Source: UBA961 sp049426725 (GTDB lineage Bacteria; Bacteroidota; Ignavibacteria; Kapaibacteriales; UBA961). From it: 64,000 nt of DNA. Each line of letters opens with the position of its first letter. The stretch's first letter is position 1. Shown in pieces: positions 8,441 through 17,523 of the stretch. Position numbers and translations under genes: made by a program. The notes under the pieces are model-generated. The model was not told the DNA's origin, did no database searches, and saw only the letters and a list, made by a program, of their open reading frames with translations. The DNA lies in the NCBI GenBank assembly GCA_049426725.1, contig JBMSYN010000001.1, forward strand, positions 1 to 64,000. The letters are read 5' to 3'.

Positions 8441-9090
8441 TTGTTATCCTTTAAAGCATTGCATAAAGAATCTGGTAAGTCGCGATGATAAACATAACTT
8501 GCATAATCAGTCTTTGCGATAGAAAAACCTGATTCTTCCGCTAATGAATACAGAGCCGTATCATCACCATATTGTATATGAGGAAATCCTCCCAATTGTC
8601 TTAATGATGTGTGCTTGAAAAAAAATGTTCCTCCAATGATGCAATCATGAAGATGTATTTTTTTCGATGGATCATGCATGTCTGGAACAAAAGGATCCCC
8701 AATGATTGTCACTCCACCATGCAATAAATCCAAATGAGGATATTCTTCAAGCATCGCTTTTCTCATTGATAAATGATCCTCGGTATATTCATCATCAGAA
8801 TCCAAAAATGTGATGAATAAACCGGAAGCTGCAAGGATTCCGGCATTTTTGGTCATCGCTTGCCCTCGATGACTATGCTGAAGAAATCGAAATCTATCGT
8901 CCCTCATGATATACGGAGAAGTGATTGAAGCAATATTATCAGTTGAACCATCATCGACGATGATGCACTCCCAGTCTCTTTCATGCTGAGAGCATAATGA
9001 ATCAAGTGCACGTTCTATCACATGCGCTCGATTAAATGCCGTCACAATCACTGAAAAAAACGGTATATGTTTGTTTTTTACGGAAATCAA
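8437..9090 (-). CDS. Family 2 glycosyltransferase
   Basis: A short (217 residues) GT-A fold glycosyltransferase of family 2. The opening strand FFSVIVTAFNRAHVIERALDS, the nucleotide-binding VDDGSTD and the metal-binding DSDDEY are in the expected order, and the acceptor-side region has GGFPHIQYGDD. There is no membrane segment, so it is cytosolic or peripheral. Donor and acceptor cannot be told from the sequence. It is the first gene of a two-gene unit with nth (4-base overlap), a combination with no evident functional link. Confidence 0.82.
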   Translation of the reverse strand: MISVKNKHIPFFSVIVTAFNRAHVIERALDSLCSQHERDWECIIVDDGSTDNIASITSPYIMRDDRFRFLQHSHRGQAMTKNAGILAASGLFITFLDSDDEYTEDHLSMRKAMLEEYPHLDLLHGGVTIIGDPFVPDMHDPSKKIHLHDCIIGGTFFFKHTSLRQLGGFPHIQYGDDTALYSLAEESGFSIAKTDYASYVYHRDLPDSLCNALKDNK

Positions 9091-9135
9091 GGAACTTTCA
9101 GGGTTAATTGAGTTTTATTGACTATCGTAAATTCG

Positions 9136-9143
9136 TAATTTTG
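9136..9143 (+). promoter_or_regulatory. Putative Bacteroidota-type -7 box before the glutaryl-CoA dehydrogenase gene
   Basis: The sequence TAATTTTG fits the TAnnTTTG -7 element and lies 50 bases before the ATG at 9193. A T-rich stretch (9113-9119) stands about 19 bases upstream, but it is not a clear TTTG -33 element. Confidence 0.4.
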
Positions 9144-9192
9144 CAGCTGATTATTCGCAATATCGCCGTCAATCACAACAAAAGGTTCACTT

Positions 9193-10356
9193 ATGGCATT
9201 CCAACCCGTTGATTATTATAATGTTTACGAGCAATTGTCTCCTGAGGAGAAATTGGTAAGAGAGTCTGTTGCCGACTTTGTTGACAATGAAGTTCTTCCA
9301 ATCATTGAGCATCACTATCAAGCTGGTACCTTCCCTATGGATTTGGTTGGTAAAATGGCTGATTTAGGATTGTTTGGAATTACTTTGCCACAAGAATATG
9401 GTTGTGCCGGAGCTAATTATGTGAGTTATGGTCTTGCGATGCAAGAATTGGAGCGTGGGGATTCAGGCATCCGTTCATTCGCTTCTGTTCAGAGTTCTCT
9501 TGTAATGTTTCCTATATATACCTACGGGTCTGAGGAAATACGCAAGAAATGGCTACCTCGTCTCGCATCAGGTTCTGCAATAGGTTGTTTTGGATTAACA
9601 GAGCCAGATTTTGGTTCAAATCCTTCTGGCATGATAACAAATGCAAAAGACATTGATGGTGGATATTTGCTAAATGGTGCAAAAATGTGGATCACAAATG
9701 GTTCATTGGCAGATGTCGCTGTCGTTTGGGCTAAATATGATGGCGAAGTCCATGGATTCATTGTTGAGAAAGGCATGAAGGGATTTTCAGCTCCTGAAAT
9801 GAAAGGCAAACATTCTTTGCGAGCTTCCGTTACTAGTGAACTTATATTTCAAGATGTAGAGATTCCAAAAGAAAACAAATTGGATGTTAAAGGCCTAAAA
9901 GGTCCGCTAAGTTGTCTAACCCAAGCTCGCTATGGTATTGCTTGGGGTGCAATTGGAAGTGCCATTGGTACATATCAATCTGCTTTGGACTATGCAAAAA
10001 GTCGTATTCAATTTGACAAGCCAATTGCCGGTTTTCAATTGGTACAAGAAAAGTTGGTTTGGATGCTCAATGAAATCACGAAAGGACAGCTCATTTGCAT
10101 GCAACTTGGTCATCTAAAAGATTCAGGAAAAATGAATCCCAATCAGGTTTCACTTGCAAAGCGAAACAATGTAGACATCGCCATCCAATGTGCCAGAATT
10201 GCTCGAGATATTCACGGTGCAAATGGTATTCTGGATGAATATCCAATCATGAGGCATTCAGCTAATCTTGAATCCGTTCGGACATATGAAGGTACTCATG
10301 ACATCCATACGCTGATTCTGGGAGCAGATATTACCGGAATTCAAGCATTCAAATAA
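9193..10356 (+). CDS. gcdH: Glutaryl-CoA dehydrogenase-type acyl-CoA dehydrogenase
   Basis: A 387-residue flavoprotein of the acyl-CoA dehydrogenase family. Specific features of glutaryl-CoA dehydrogenase are present: ERGDSGIRSFASVQSS, in which the Arg corresponds to the residue that binds the distal carboxylate of glutaryl-CoA; the FAD/substrate loop GCFGLTEPDFGSNPS; WITNG; and the catalytic base Glu in TYEGTHDIH near the C-terminus, followed by TGIQAF. The enzyme oxidises and decarboxylates glutaryl-CoA to crotonyl-CoA in lysine/tryptophan breakdown and passes electrons to ETF. It is a single-gene unit with its own terminator at 10378-10409. Non-decarboxylating variants exist in anaerobes and cannot be excluded from sequence alone. 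Confidence 0.87.
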   Translation: MAFQPVDYYNVYEQLSPEEKLVRESVADFVDNEVLPIIEHHYQAGTFPMDLVGKMADLGLFGITLPQEYGCAGANYVSYGLAMQELERGDSGIRSFASVQSSLVMFPIYTYGSEEIRKKWLPRLASGSAIGCFGLTEPDFGSNPSGMITNAKDIDGGYLLNGAKMWITNGSLADVAVVWAKYDGEVHGFIVEKGMKGFSAPEMKGKHSLRASVTSELIFQDVEIPKENKLDVKGLKGPLSCLTQARYGIAWGAIGSAIGTYQSALDYAKSRIQFDKPIAGFQLVQEKLVWMLNEITKGQLICMQLGHLKDSGKMNPNQVSLAKRNNVDIAIQCARIARDIHGANGILDEYPIMRHSANLESVRTYEGTHDIHTLILGADITGIQAFK

Positions 10357-10377
10357 GTAACAAAGTATTCTATTCTA

Positions 10378-10409
10378 AAGCTACCCCATCTTTGGAGGTA
10401 GCTTTTTTT
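10378..10409 (+). terminator. Intrinsic terminator after gcdH, touching the next ATG
   Basis: Stem AAGCTACC/GGTAGCTT (10378-10385 with 10397-10404), 11-base loop, then T7 up to 10409. The ATG of the following gene begins at 10410, and the GGAGG at 10394-10398, which would be its ribosome-binding site, lies in the loop and the 3' arm. Confidence 0.85.
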
Positions 10410-11930
10410 ATGTCAATATTAATTTTCTTTATATCATGCATCCAATGCAATAGTCAGATCATCAATGAAATCTCACCATATCCACTTCCGGGCATTCCTG
10501 AATGGATTGAATTGTATAATCGTGATTCTGTCGAATTACATCTTTATGATGTAATCATCAATGATAATACAACAAGACAATATATTGGTGAATTAAAAAT
10601 AAAATCAAATGAATATGTAATCTTGACAAAGGATACAGCTTCATTGAAACAAAATATATTACTGAATAATCACTGCACCTTTAAACAGACTACTTTACCT
10701 GTTTTAAATAATACAACTGATAGGGTTATTCTTTCATCGAAGGGGACTATTCTTGACTCATTATATTATTCATTCTTAAAGAAAGATAGAGGAAAGAGTC
10801 TGGAAAGGAATATGCTTTATTCACATGATACATTGAGTATTAGTGCTGATCCACGGGGAAATACTTGCGGATTCGTGAATTCATGTACACCTTTGAACTA
10901 TGATATACAAATCCTGAAAGTAGCTGAATATCGAGATAGCGTCTTGGTAGTGATTCAGAATTATGGTTATCAAACAATCATGAATATCGATATGCGGTTA
11001 ATTTCAAAACTTGGTGAAGGAGTATTTATTATTGATTCATTGCTTCCATTTGAAAAGAAGTACATAGAATGCTCAATGGATGAACTTGGAATTATACATG
11101 GTTATGACTCTATAGAAATAATACTTAAACAAGCAGACAATGATCCAAGAAGATATAATGATTCAAGAATATATGATATTTATCGCTCCCTCCCTTTTAA
11201 GTCTTTTCGAATAAATGAAATACAAGTAATAAAGAATAAATATCCTGAATATGTAGAATTACTCATTACAAAAAATCAAGACAGTTTTCCAACTCATATA
11301 CTTGAAATTAATAGTAAAAGTATCATCATAAATGATTCGTTAAATAGAAGATACATTGTACTGTCAAATGATTCTATTCAGATTGATGAAAGAGTGACTA
11401 AACTTATAGTAGATAAAACATTATCGATAAATGACAATGGTGGAATTATTAGAATAATCGATATTAATAATGCAATCATTGATAGTATAGAGTATAAAGC
11501 AATTATTGAAACACATGCTGATTATGTGAATACCCATTCATTAGAATATATTGACTCAACTATACAGCTCTGGCACCCTTCTACCGACAAAACCGGTGGC
11601 TCACCTGGAAGGGAGAATAGTCCTATCAGGGAAATGAAACATAATACAATGAACATCACCGCAATATGTCCAAATAACAGAGCATCATGCAGATCTCTTA
11701 TGATACAACAACCATTCTTGATAGGAATATATTCATGCGATATTTTTAGTGTATCAGGTATATTTATGAAGAATAGTGTTAAGAATGTACTCATAGCTAC
11801 TGAAACAACACTAGAAATACCATTTGATCCAATGTATAAAGATCAACTACTGATTTTAGTACATACCATAAAGGATATATATGGAAATGAGATGCTGTTT
11901 TATTCGACGCCTCTTTTTATGAGAAATTGA
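10410..11930 (+). CDS. Exported lamin-tail-domain protein
   Basis: A 506-residue protein with an N-terminal hydrophobic segment (MSILIFFISCIQC, signal peptide, possibly a lipoprotein with the Cys near residue 10-13). Directly after it comes the opening of a lamin tail (LTD) domain, IINEISPYPLPGIPEWIELYN, and a second LTD-like start occurs in the middle (FRINEIQVIKNKYPEYVELL, about residues 268-287). The rest is beta-rich, Asn/Ile/Ser-rich sequence typical of secreted Bacteroidota-type proteins. The C-terminus (IFSVSGIFMKNSV and following) may be a degenerate sorting domain but lacks the usual YPNP motif. The ATG follows the T-run of the preceding terminator directly. Function unknown; likely cell surface. 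Confidence 0.72.
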   Translation: MSILIFFISCIQCNSQIINEISPYPLPGIPEWIELYNRDSVELHLYDVIINDNTTRQYIGELKIKSNEYVILTKDTASLKQNILLNNHCTFKQTTLPVLNNTTDRVILSSKGTILDSLYYSFLKKDRGKSLERNMLYSHDTLSISADPRGNTCGFVNSCTPLNYDIQILKVAEYRDSVLVVIQNYGYQTIMNIDMRLISKLGEGVFIIDSLLPFEKKYIECSMDELGIIHGYDSIEIILKQADNDPRRYNDSRIYDIYRSLPFKSFRINEIQVIKNKYPEYVELLITKNQDSFPTHILEINSKSIIINDSLNRRYIVLSNDSIQIDERVTKLIVDKTLSINDNGGIIRIIDINNAIIDSIEYKAIIETHADYVNTHSLEYIDSTIQLWHPSTDKTGGSPGRENSPIREMKHNTMNITAICPNNRASCRSLMIQQPFLIGIYSCDIFSVSGIFMKNSVKNVLIATETTLEIPFDPMYKDQLLILVHTIKDIYGNEMLFYSTPLFMRN

Positions 11931-11950
11931 TTTGTAAGCAAGCTCTCTAA

Positions 11951-14080
11951 TTGATATTTTGTAAAAAAAACCAAAAAAGCGAGATTTCAACTTTGGATAC
12001 AAAAGTAATTACCCCACAATATCACTATTTCAATCGAGAATTGGCATGGATAGAATTTAACAAGAGAGTGCTTAACGAAGCACAAAGTGATCGACATCCA
12101 TTGCTGGAGCGCTTGAAGTTTCTCATAATCTTTACCACAAATCTTGATGAATTTTTCATGATTAGGATTAGTGGTTTAAAAGAACAGTATCTACAGAATA
12201 GCAATGAGTTGTCAGCTGATGGCTTAACAGCTACTCAACAATTACATGAAATTCGTAATCAACTCCTACCCCTTATTGGAACACATGAAGCCTTATTCAA
12301 TTCTGAAATAGTTCCATCTCTCGCTAAATTAGGAGTAAAACTCATTGACCTCAATGATCTGAATGAAGGACATGCTGCATATTTAAAAGGATTATTTGTC
12401 ACAGATATTTTGCCGGTTCTTACACCTCTAGCAATTGACCCCGGACATCCTTTCCCAAGACTACTGAATAGATCTCTCAATATTGTTTTTCTACTAAGCG
12501 ATCACAAAAAGAATCATTCTAAAGTTGCAGTATTACAATTACCTCCAATATTACAAAGACTGGTACCTATAAATATTCATCCCAATCATCAGTCATTTGT
12601 ATTACTTGAGAAGATCATACAAGAACATGCAGATATTCTATTCCCCGGATATACTGTTCAAGAGTCACATTGTTTTAGGGTCACTCGTGATGCAGATTTA
12701 GATATCGCATATGATGAAGCAGAAGATCTCATGAGTGAGATAGCAGAGCAAGTAAGACATCGCCGTTGGGGGACTGATGCTGTTAGACTTGAAGTGGAGG
12801 CATCAACATCACCCGATGTGGTAAAAATGTTAGCACATGCCTTGGATATCTCAAATGATGATGTGTATCTCACTCAAATACCTCTCAATATGAGTGACTT
12901 TTACACTTTGTACAAACTAGACAAACCTCAATTGAAGGATACACCATTTCTATCGAGACAATTTCCTGAGTTCTTGGGGACCTCATCTGAAATATTTGAG
13001 AATATTAAAAGAAAGGATATTCTTGTTCATCATCCCTTTGATTCCTTTACATCCAGTGTTGTACGTTTTTTACAAGCATCAGCTGATGATCCGGATGTAC
13101 TTGCAATCAAAATTACATTATATCGTGCGGGTGGTTCTTCTCCTGTAATTGCTGCTTTGAAAAAAGCTGCACAGAACGGCAAGCAGGTAACGGCATTTGT
13201 GGAACTAAGAGCAAGATTTGATGAAGAAAACAACATTATCTGGGCTAAAGAACTAGAAAATGTAGGTGTACACGTTGTATATGGTGTCTTAGGACTCAAA
13301 ATACATTGCAAAATTGCCATGGTAGTTCGAAAAGAACATAAGATTCGAACATATCTTCATTTAAATACCGGCAATTATAATGTCACAACTTCACGATTAT
13401 ACACTGATATTGGTTATTTCACATGCAGAGAAGATTTTGTGAATGATGCAATTCATCTCTTTAACATGCTTACCGGGTATTCTCATCATGAACATTGGGA
13501 TAGATTTTCGGTTGCACCCGATGATTTGAGATTAAACATCATAGACCTAATTGCAAAAGAAACCATTCAAGCTGCCCAAGGGAAACCAGCAAAGATCATA
13601 GCTAAAATGAATGCTTTAGTAGATAGAGACATCATAGATGCATTATATAAAGCTTCGCAAAATGGTGTATCAATTGATTTGATCGTTCGAGGTATGTGCT
13701 GTCTTATACCAAATGTACCAAGTATAAGTCAGAATATTCGAGTGCGAAGTGTAATTGGACGTTTTCTTGAACATAGCAGAATATTCTATTTTGAGAATGC
13801 CGGTGAGCCAAAAATGTTTCTTTCTTCAGCAGATTGGATGCCACGTAATTTCAATAATCGTGTCGAAATTATGTACCCAATATTAGACAAAAGATCTTTT
13901 GCAATTCTTGAACATATTCTTTCCGGTTATCTTATGGATACAGAGACATCTTGGATTTTACTTAACGATGGAACTTATGTAAGAAATTCATCCACAACTC
14001 ATCCATTAAACATTCAACACAGTCTCTTAAAAGAATTACATACTTCAAAGCAATATCCTACAAAACTTCGTACACTCTAA
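11951..14080 (+). CDS. ppk1: Polyphosphate kinase 1
   Basis: A 709-residue enzyme that polymerises the gamma-phosphate of ATP into polyphosphate. The N-terminal domain begins with HYFNRELAWIEFNKRVL; the catalytic part includes HLNTGNYNVTTSRLYTDIG and LEHSRIFYFENAG, whose histidines correspond to the two conserved active-site histidines of E. coli PPK (the second region with the phosphorylated His is LHLNTGNYN). FNNRVEIMYPI closes the C-terminal PLD-like domain. There is no ATG before the conserved region: an in-frame TAA (11948-11950) stands directly before a TTG at 11951, and another TTG is at 11993. One of these non-ATG codons must be the start; I used the first. The next gene begins at the base after the stop. 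Confidence 0.92.
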   Translation: MIFCKKNQKSEISTLDTKVITPQYHYFNRELAWIEFNKRVLNEAQSDRHPLLERLKFLIIFTTNLDEFFMIRISGLKEQYLQNSNELSADGLTATQQLHEIRNQLLPLIGTHEALFNSEIVPSLAKLGVKLIDLNDLNEGHAAYLKGLFVTDILPVLTPLAIDPGHPFPRLLNRSLNIVFLLSDHKKNHSKVAVLQLPPILQRLVPINIHPNHQSFVLLEKIIQEHADILFPGYTVQESHCFRVTRDADLDIAYDEAEDLMSEIAEQVRHRRWGTDAVRLEVEASTSPDVVKMLAHALDISNDDVYLTQIPLNMSDFYTLYKLDKPQLKDTPFLSRQFPEFLGTSSEIFENIKRKDILVHHPFDSFTSSVVRFLQASADDPDVLAIKITLYRAGGSSPVIAALKKAAQNGKQVTAFVELRARFDEENNIIWAKELENVGVHVVYGVLGLKIHCKIAMVVRKEHKIRTYLHLNTGNYNVTTSRLYTDIGYFTCREDFVNDAIHLFNMLTGYSHHEHWDRFSVAPDDLRLNIIDLIAKETIQAAQGKPAKIIAKMNALVDRDIIDALYKASQNGVSIDLIVRGMCCLIPNVPSISQNIRVRSVIGRFLEHSRIFYFENAGEPKMFLSSADWMPRNFNNRVEIMYPILDKRSFAILEHILSGYLMDTETSWILLNDGTYVRNSSTTHPLNIQHSLLKELHTSKQYPTKLRTL

Positions 14081-15238
14081 ATGCGTATATCTTTTTTATT
14101 GGCTAAAACATATCTGCTTTCTTTCAAGCAAAAGGCATTTATCTCATTCATCAATATTCTCTCATTTCTGGGCCTCATTGTTGGCGTGGCTGCATTAATA
14201 TGTGTTACTTCAATCTTTAATGGATTCCGTGAATTAGTGCGTGATATGCTGTTAACAATTGATCCTCATGTCAGAATTACTCTTTTGAATTCTCAAGCTG
14301 ATTCAACAATTCATAGATTAAAGGAGTATCATGAGATTAAAACGATAGAAAAAAGTGCTTCATCAAAGATTATTGTTGCATATCATGATAAAACGCAAGC
14401 CGGAGTATTACTAACTAAAAAAAATACAATCAAGAAAGATCAAAATAATAACAAAGTTGCTATCGGTATAGGATTAGCTGATAAGCTAGATGTAAAGAAA
14501 GGAGATACTATTAGATTATCTACGCCAGAAATGATAGATGTGGCAATTTCTGGATTGATGATGCCACAACATCTTGAACTTATAATAGATAGCATTTTTC
14601 AAATTAGTAGTGGTGTTCAATATGATAATTCATATCTGATCTGTGATTATGATTATTATGTACAGAATAAACTATCGGGGAAACAGTTTATTGATCTTCG
14701 TCTTCACGATCCGGATCAAGTTGATAACTCAATTATGGCAATGAGATCAGATAAATATTTACAATCATTACGAATAGAATCTTGGAAGGATTTACACAAT
14801 GAACTTTATAAGACCATGGAATTTGAAAGAAACATGAGTTTTATAATTCTTGGGCTTATTACTTTTGTATCTGCTTTCAATATTCTCATTGCAATGTGGA
14901 TGACTGTCAAGTCAAAGAGTAAGGATATTGCAACCCTTCTGTCAATGGGTACCGAAAGATCGGAGATCCAAGTTACATTCGTTCTTCAAGGGTTAATTAT
15001 TGGAATCTCCGGTACTGTGCTTGGTTCAATCATTGGTGTAATTCTTTGTTTAGGTCAAAACAAATATGGTTGGATACAACTTCCGAATAGTATCGTTCAG
15101 GCCATGCCCGTAAGTCTTCAATGGGAGGTAGTGGTTTCAAGTATCGTTCTTGGGGTAGGAGTTTCAGCAATAGCAGGGATTTACCCGGCAAAACTTGCAA
15201 TGAACACCAATATTTCTCAAGAATTAAGACAAGATTAA
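14081..15238 (+). CDS. LolC/LolE-type ABC transporter permease (FtsX/MacB fold)
   Basis: A 385-residue inner-membrane protein with the typical four-helix layout: one N-terminal helix (about residues 22-45, FINILSFLGLIVGVAALICV), a large periplasmic domain (about 46-250), then three C-terminal helices starting near 255, 300 and 350. The N-terminal SFKQKAFISFINILSFLG and IFNGFRELVRDMLLTIDPH match the lipoprotein-releasing permeases LolC/LolE, which extract lipoproteins for transport to the outer membrane. The ATPase LolD is not in the window. It starts one base after ppk1 and is followed by a bidirectional terminator. Confidence 0.83.
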   Translation: MRISFLLAKTYLLSFKQKAFISFINILSFLGLIVGVAALICVTSIFNGFRELVRDMLLTIDPHVRITLLNSQADSTIHRLKEYHEIKTIEKSASSKIIVAYHDKTQAGVLLTKKNTIKKDQNNNKVAIGIGLADKLDVKKGDTIRLSTPEMIDVAISGLMMPQHLELIIDSIFQISSGVQYDNSYLICDYDYYVQNKLSGKQFIDLRLHDPDQVDNSIMAMRSDKYLQSLRIESWKDLHNELYKTMEFERNMSFIILGLITFVSAFNILIAMWMTVKSKSKDIATLLSMGTERSEIQVTFVLQGLIIGISGTVLGSIIGVILCLGQNKYGWIQLPNSIVQAMPVSLQWEVVVSSIVLGVGVSAIAGIYPAKLAMNTNISQELRQD

Positions 15239-15265
15239 AAAAGCCGATCAATTTGATCGGCTTTT
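15239..15265. terminator. Bidirectional terminator between the Lol permease and secG
   Basis: A 12-bp perfect stem AAAAGCCGATCA/TGATCGGCTTTT (15239-15250 with 15254-15265), 3-base loop. It starts on the last base before the convergent gap and has A/T flanks on both sides, so it can serve both converging genes. Confidence 0.88.
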
Positions 15266-15269
15266 ATGT

Positions 15270-15665
15270 TTAAGGTTTCTTGGGTTGAGCTTCTGTTTGA
15301 GTAGCTGGTGCTGTTTGTTGTTCTGCCGGAGCAGCTTGCTGGACAGGTGCGGCTTCTTTTACCGGAGTAGATGAAGGTGGCACAATTGGTTTTGCAGCAT
15401 TAACAGTTGCAGGATCTCTTGTAAAATCACCAGGACTTAACAGAAACTTATTTGCAAGTAAGGCAATAACCATGATTGTAGCACCAATGATGATGGTGAT
15501 TTTGGTCAGCAAATCAGAAGCACGACGAGAACCGAACATCGTGCCTAATTGATTGCCAAATCCTGACATGGAAGTTGCCATATCACCTTTTCCGGGTTGA
15601 ATCAAAACAGCAGCGATGAGCAGAAGCCCAAGAATAATCATCAAAACAATAGCAAGTGTAAACAT
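15270..15665 (-). CDS. secG: Preprotein translocase subunit SecG
   Basis: A 131-residue inner-membrane protein with two transmembrane helices (about residues 2-22 and 58-76) joined by the conserved loop LIQPGKGDMATSMSGFG...GSRRASDLLTK, which identifies SecG. The C-terminal 45 residues are a low-complexity tail of Pro, Ala, Gln and Thr (PVKEAAPVQQAAPAEQQ) that is absent from short SecG proteins but common in longer family members. SecG stimulates protein export by SecYEA. It is the last gene before the bidirectional terminator at 15239-15265. Confidence 0.92.
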   Translation of the reverse strand: MFTLAIVLMIILGLLLIAAVLIQPGKGDMATSMSGFGNQLGTMFGSRRASDLLTKITIIIGATIMVIALLANKFLLSPGDFTRDPATVNAAKPIVPPSSTPVKEAAPVQQAAPAEQQTAPATQTEAQPKKP

Positions 15666-15699
15666 AAGTTAACCGTCTTATAGAATTGTATAACAATTG

Positions 15700-15707
15700 C
15701 AAAGATA
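15700..15707 (-). promoter_or_regulatory. Putative -7 box of the secG promoter
   Basis: On the minus strand TATCTTTG fits TAnnTTTG and lies 34 bases before the secG ATG, in the 79-base gap after the OmpA-family gene. Only a run of T is found where a -33 element would be. Confidence 0.4.
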
Positions 15708-15744
15708 CAATATTATAATAAAAAAAAGGTCAGATTTCTATTAT

Positions 15745-17523
15745 TTATGGCATTTTTCGGGTTATTGTGACTATTCTATTGTATGCTTTTTGATATTCGG
15801 CCAATCCGGAATTTCGCTTTTTAAGTGGTGAAAGAATAATTGTACAGGGAATTCCTGAAAAGTACTGAACTATACCTTGCGCTCTTCTTTGAGCTAAATT
15901 CTTATTGTACTCATAATCTCCGGATAAATCTGTAAAAGCTTCAATCATCAAACTGTCTTTTTCGTTTAGACGCTCTCGGCATTTTTTGAGGTATTCTACA
16001 TCTCTTTTTGTAAGAGAATCGCTATCAAAGGCATACAAAACACCGATTTCGATAGGTATGCTGTCAAATTGAATAATTGTGCTATCCCGAATTGTAATAT
16101 CTGTTTGTATGAGTGTACGCTTTCCTTTTCTTTCATATACACATCGGATCTTACCTCTTTTAAAAGTCTGTGGCAGATCATGAACTTGTATTGTATCATT
16201 CATTTTACCAAGACCTTTTTTTATCAATAGCTCAGAATCACTGTCATACACACCCCATTGCAGCGAATCATTCATAGGGCCATTGCATGTAAATCCAAAT
16301 GTTGTATGAGTAAACACTGTATTTTTCTTTAGCACGAGAAAAGGGGTAAGTAATTTTTCTGATAGGATTTTATGACTTGATGCCTGACCGGATCTATTTT
16401 CAGTCTTAGAACGTATCTCAATTTTATCATCCGGAATCAAATGAGATTCCAAACATCTTCGTACCGCAATAGAATCGTTAGGATTTATTTCATTCTGTTG
16501 TAATCTTAGTATTTCAGTTGGATAGTCAAGCAATCTACGAGAGAGAGTGTCAAGTATGTTAACATAAAGCATTGAACCATGATCTTCATGTATGTCTTGG
16601 ATAATAGGTCTTGAATTACACTCTTCTATGATTGATGAATGTATTTCATCAAGTACCGGATACTCATAGAGCATAATATGTTCTTTGTAAAAAGAAATCG
16701 GGTTATTCACAATTGTAATCATTGCTGAATCGATTGTATTAGCAATTTCTACAGGTCTTTCTATTTCTACAGGTTTTACTATCTCTCCATGGGGCTTGTA
16801 TTCCCAGGTAAGACCAAACGTAAAACTATTCCCATACCAATTCGCACCATATTGCAAAGGTCGTAATCCAAAAGTAGCCTGCATGGATGGTTTTATGAAT
16901 AATGCCTTACTAAAAAATGGAAATGAATATGACATACCAAGCACTGCTCCAAAATATCTAGGATTGATGCCTGCTAAAGCACCTTCTGAGGTATTACGAC
17001 TATTAGCTCCATTGTCAAATTGCAAAGTGTCTTGTAAAAGATCCTCTCTGTATGAATAATTTTTTGCAGAATTAATCCCTAAAGTGAAACCAAATGAGCA
17101 TTCAAAGCGTGGAAAAAGAGTAAATACATCTATCAACTGAAAATAAATCATTGATAACTCTGATGTAAATGTTGATTTTATGTCTCCAGTATCCAATTGA
17201 CTATTGAGAATTGTATTTTGATTTGCATACATTGTCGCGGCTAAGTCCCTATAACCGAAATTAGCTTGTATTGCATGATCATAATTGATAAGATATTTTG
17301 CAAAGATTGACATTTCTAATCCAAAACCATACCCTTCCCTAAATTCAGGACAACAAATTGACATTGGCTTCGGGGGATACATGTCTGAAGTATGATAGTT
17401 CAATACAGGCATAATACTTAGCCCATAAGATGTCCTCTTTCTATCAGGTATATCAGCTTGCATATATACTTCAAGAAAAAACAACATATACAGCAAGCAT
17501 GAATATGTAAGCAGTGGTCTCAT
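15745..17523 (-). CDS. OmpA-family outer membrane protein with N-terminal beta-barrel-like domain
   Basis: A 592-residue exported protein. A signal peptide (about residues 1-22, MRPLLTYSCLLYMLFFLEVYMQA) is followed by a beta-rich region of about 220 residues with alternating aromatic strands (GYGFGLEMSIFAKYL, FGLTWEYKP), likely an outer-membrane beta-barrel. After a linker (about 240-360) and an Ig-like region comes a C-terminal OmpA domain (about 470-590) with LYAFDSDSL and the peptidoglycan-binding motif NKNLAQRRAQGIVQYF. The architecture resembles large OmpA proteins of Bacteroidota that tie the outer membrane to peptidoglycan. The start overlaps the prfA stop (ATGA), so translation is probably coupled to that of release factor 1, an odd partner. 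Confidence 0.8.
   Translation of the reverse strand: MRPLLTYSCLLYMLFFLEVYMQADIPDRKRTSYGLSIMPVLNYHTSDMYPPKPMSICCPEFREGYGFGLEMSIFAKYLINYDHAIQANFGYRDLAATMYANQNTILNSQLDTGDIKSTFTSELSMIYFQLIDVFTLFPRFECSFGFTLGINSAKNYSYREDLLQDTLQFDNGANSRNTSEGALAGINPRYFGAVLGMSYSFPFFSKALFIKPSMQATFGLRPLQYGANWYGNSFTFGLTWEYKPHGEIVKPVEIERPVEIANTIDSAMITIVNNPISFYKEHIMLYEYPVLDEIHSSIIEECNSRPIIQDIHEDHGSMLYVNILDTLSRRLLDYPTEILRLQQNEINPNDSIAVRRCLESHLIPDDKIEIRSKTENRSGQASSHKILSEKLLTPFLVLKKNTVFTHTTFGFTCNGPMNDSLQWGVYDSDSELLIKKGLGKMNDTIQVHDLPQTFKRGKIRCVYERKGKRTLIQTDITIRDSTIIQFDSIPIEIGVLYAFDSDSLTKRDVEYLKKCRERLNEKDSLMIEAFTDLSGDYEYNKNLAQRRAQGIVQYFSGIPCTIILSPLKKRNSGLAEYQKAYNRIVTITRKMP

Noticed and set aside
10392..10409. A TTG start at 10392 for the lamin-tail protein, adding six residues
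   Set aside because: It would begin inside the terminator hairpin and put charged residues before the signal peptide; the ATG at 10410 gives a normal hydrophobic start.
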